This document shows, one piece after another, positions 15,049-16,159 of a DNA stretch of 16,159 nucleotides. Each line of letters opens with the position of its first letter. Position 1 is the first letter of the stretch. This stretch comes from CBDUBH01 sp965365345. GTDB taxonomy: Bacteria; Bacteroidota; Ignavibacteria; Ignavibacteriales; SURF-24. The DNA is taken from contig CBDUBH010000084.1 of NCBI GenBank assembly GCA_965365345.1, positions 1 to 16,159 on the forward strand. Reading direction: 5' to 3'. The position numbers were made by a program, and so were the translations under genes. The notes beneath the pieces are model-generated. The model was not told the origin of the DNA. It did no database searches and was given only the letters and a program-made list of their open reading frames with translations.

Positions 15049-15310
15049 GGGAACTTATTTTTTCAGAAAGCAAATATACTAAAAAAAATAATTATTGAAT
15101 TTATTTCATATTTTCGAAATATAAAAAGAAAACTTATTATACTGAGGTATATTGTTAATCCATAGTTTACTTCAGTTTCCCACATTATTTAATATTTTTA
15201 TGCAAAAATTAAAATAACTAAATCCTCCTACCCTTTTCTCATCTCTAAGTTTTTACTCCACATTTTTTCAATTAATTTCTTTATTTCAAATTCTAATAAT
15301 TGTCACTAGC

Positions 15311-15334
15311 ACTGTAGGAAAAATTGTAGGAAAT
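15311..15334 (+). repeat. Left pair of 12-bp repeats (candidate integrase arm sites)
   Basis: ACTGTAGGAAAA (15311-15322) is followed directly by ATTGTAGGAAAT (15323-15334). The first copy agrees with the right-hand repeats at 15571 (ACTGAAGTACAA) at 9 of 12 positions. The pair lies 97 bp left of the tRNA fragment. The orientation is the same as on the right side. Confidence 0.4.
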
Positions 15335-15395
15335 TTAAAGTCAAAACATACCATTTTAAGTCAATTTTACTTTGAACTTGAAACATCTTTAAAAT

Positions 15396-15432
15396 AAAAA
15401 AGTGCGAATTTGAATCAAAATCGCACTTTTTT
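15396..15432. terminator. Terminator hairpin directly downstream of the tRNA-Lys fragment
   Basis: AAAAAAGTGCGA (15396-15407) pairs perfectly with TCGCACTTTTTT (15421-15432) around a 13-nt loop. Reading the minus strand, it begins right at the CCA end of the tRNA fragment and ends in a T-run, so it is the tRNA gene's own terminator. It also works on plus. It marks the left side as the original downstream flank of the tRNA gene. Confidence 0.8.
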
Positions 15433-15476
15433 GGTGCACCCAGCCGGACTCGAACCGGCGACCTGCTGATTAAGAG
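15432..15476 (-). tRNA. 3' fragment of tRNA-Lys(CTT), likely integration site scar
   Basis: The minus strand reads CTCTTAATCAGC (anticodon loop with CTT, plus the 3' side of the anticodon stem), AGGTC (variable loop), GCCGG-TTCGAGT-CCGGC (perfect T arm), TGGGTGC (3' acceptor strand), then A and CCA. The 5' half is absent: no GCACCCA acceptor strand or D arm lies to the right. Homology begins exactly at the anticodon loop, the usual crossover zone of tyrosine integrases that use tRNA genes. Such elements rebuild the tRNA at one end and leave this 3' copy at the other. Since the terminator is on the left, the element should extend to the right, with the intact tRNA-Lys beyond the window. Not a functional tRNA. 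Confidence 0.8.
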
Positions 15477-15570
15477 GCAACTTCAGCAAATGTACCTAAA
15501 TCGGCAATAAGTCCCCTAAGTTATTATTTTGTAAATACTTAATAGGTGAATTGATTTTTAATTCAATTTT

Positions 15571-15594
15571 ACTGAAGTACAAACTGAAGTACAA
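15571..15594 (+). repeat. Right pair of perfect 12-bp tandem repeats (candidate integrase arm sites)
   Basis: ACTGAAGTACAA occurs twice in perfect tandem (15571-15582, 15583-15594), 94 bp right of the tRNA fragment. Arm-type sites of tyrosine integrases are short repeats at about this distance from the core. Partial copies also occur left of the tRNA fragment, at 15141 (ACTGAGGTA) and, inverted, at 15168-15176. Confidence 0.45.
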
Positions 15595-15672
15595 AATTTC
15601 TAATCCCTTACTCTTTTTATAGATTTCATAAATATTTTTCTATATCGATTACACTTTCTCTTGAACAATCTT

Positions 15673-15708
15673 TCAGGTGTGACATTACTTAACTCAGGTG
15701 CTAAGTAA
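15673..15708. repeat. Paired TCAGGTG direct repeat and TTACTTA/TAAGTAA inverted repeat
   Basis: TCAGGTG at 15673-15679 and 15694-15700 (21 bp apart) overlaps an inverted repeat TTACTTA (15685-15691) / TAAGTAA (15702-15708). It could be an operator, or an accessory protein site near the element's end. The rest of 15477-15848 shows no gene. Confidence 0.3.
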
Positions 15709-15848
15709 AAGTTTAAATATAAAACTTATTTTCAGTATTTGAGGCTGAAATTATTTTTAATAAAATCCGGCTTATTTCATTTACTGCTGTTCCCTTGAAA
15801 ATAAACCGAGATATCCGGGATGAAAATACCAATGTCACTACATTAATA

Positions 15849-16159
15849 TTAGTTCTTTTCCAACCTCTTTATTCTTTCATTGATAAGACATTTATACTTA
15901 TCCTTAAAATCATCTATTAAAAAGCTTTCATCAATAAGATTTAGCATTTTTGAATGTCTAGCAAAGAATTTTTTGTATATATTATCCCTTGATTTATCAT
16001 TAATGTCTAGTTGCTCCGCAAATTTATCAAAATCTTTTATCCGAAAATTACTTTTCTTTCCATTAAGTGTCAGAGCCAGTTCCTCTGTGTCTTCTGGTAT
16101 CAACAGTTTTGTGGACAAGAGATCATAAGCAGGTGAGTATACTATTTCATTATCTTTAG
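15849..16159 (-). CDS. HipA family kinase toxin, C-terminal part (partial)
   Basis: The frame is open from the window's right edge to a stop at 15849 (103 codons). The visible part begins KDNEIVYSPAYDLLSTKLLI, continues PEDTEELALTLNGKKSNFRI and KDFDKFAEQLDI, and ends RIKRLEKN. SPAYDLLST followed by LALTLNGK is the standard C-terminal signature of HipA-like serine/threonine kinases, toxins of type II toxin-antitoxin pairs that phosphorylate tRNA synthetases or related targets. The kinase ATP site and the antitoxin would lie right of the window. It is not a gene starting at TTG 16118: conserved residues continue upstream of that codon. It lies inside the presumed element at tRNA-Lys, a common place for toxin-antitoxin genes. 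No terminator is obvious after it. Confidence 0.85.
   Translation of the reverse strand, partial: KDNEIVYSPAYDLLSTKLLIPEDTEELALTLNGKKSNFRIKDFDKFAEQLDINDKSRDNIYKKFFARHSKMLNLIDESFLIDDFKDKYKCLINERIKRLEKN

Larger units (their letters stand above)
14662..15431. other. 770-bp stretch with cassette remnant, hairpins and repeats
   Basis: No intact gene. In order it holds: a possible decayed attC (GTTCAAACTG near 14668; AAGACC-TTAACT near 14773); an inverted repeat (14764-14781); the 3' end of a broken gene (14788-14967); two hairpins (14980-15048); single copies of arm-like motifs at 15141 (ACTGAGGTA) and 15168 (TACTTCAGT); a minus-strand open stretch of 24 codons ending at 15228 (LIEKMWSKNLEMRKG then stop) that may be another gene remnant; and the repeat pair at 15311-15334. 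The pattern is that of a junction between mobile segments. Confidence 0.5.

Noticed and set aside
15432..15510. A complete tRNA-Lys gene
   Set aside because: No D arm, no 5' acceptor strand. A GCTGA to the right (minus strand) could pair with TCAGC, but 6 extra bases intervene before the loop.
15849..16128. A plus-strand gene at 15880-16128
   Set aside because: It is the antisense of the well-recognised HipA C-terminus and has a low-complexity Ser/Leu-rich translation.
1..16159. CRISPR array
   Set aside because: No set of regularly spaced identical repeats of 24-40 bp is visible anywhere; the only tandem repeats are the two 12-bp pairs near the tRNA fragment.

Overview
This is an AT-rich window (roughly 30% G+C by eye). 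Gene content and codon use suggest a Bacteroidota-group bacterium, possibly of the Ignavibacteria type. That placement is inference: there is no rRNA or other marker gene here.

Left block (1-2668). A truncated GlxA-type regulator (DJ-1/PfpI domain) reads leftward off the window. Divergent from it is a tight four-gene operon: three small VOC/glyoxalase-fold proteins and one SRPBCC (AHSA1-like) protein. The operon ends at a near-perfect bidirectional terminator (2685-2717), shared with the converging addBA operon.

Middle block (2732-10038, minus strand). addB and addA encode an AddAB-type helicase-nuclease for double-strand-break end resection. AddA keeps all helicase motifs and a RecB-type nuclease. 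AddB keeps its nuclease and the four-cysteine iron-sulfur signature, but has no N-terminal Walker A.

Accessory block (about 10820-14970, plus strand). Six small unrelated genes lie in the same orientation, separated by non-coding spacers of 98 to about 240 bp: DinB-like, GNAT, methyltransferase, DHCW cupin, NTF2/SnoaL-like and an unknown. Several spacers carry paired motifs of the integron attC type: RYYYAAC with L'' at the 5' end, and L' with GTTRRRY at the 3' end. The DinB unit is bounded by GTTATATTGCA upstream and its exact reverse complement downstream, as expected of an integron cassette. No integrase gene is in the window, so I read this as a cassette cluster (a CALIN, or the far part of a chromosomal integron), partly eroded. 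The GNAT gene contains a -1 frame change exactly at an A-AAA-AAC heptamer.

Right block (about 14980-16159). After paired hairpins comes a 45-nt 3' fragment of a tRNA-Lys(CTT) gene on the minus strand, running from the anticodon loop to CCA and followed by its terminator hairpin. This is the usual scar of a tyrosine-integrase element. Pairs of 12-bp direct repeats lie almost symmetrically on both sides, like integrase arm sites. To the right, inside the presumed element, is the C-terminus of a HipA-family kinase toxin that runs off the window.
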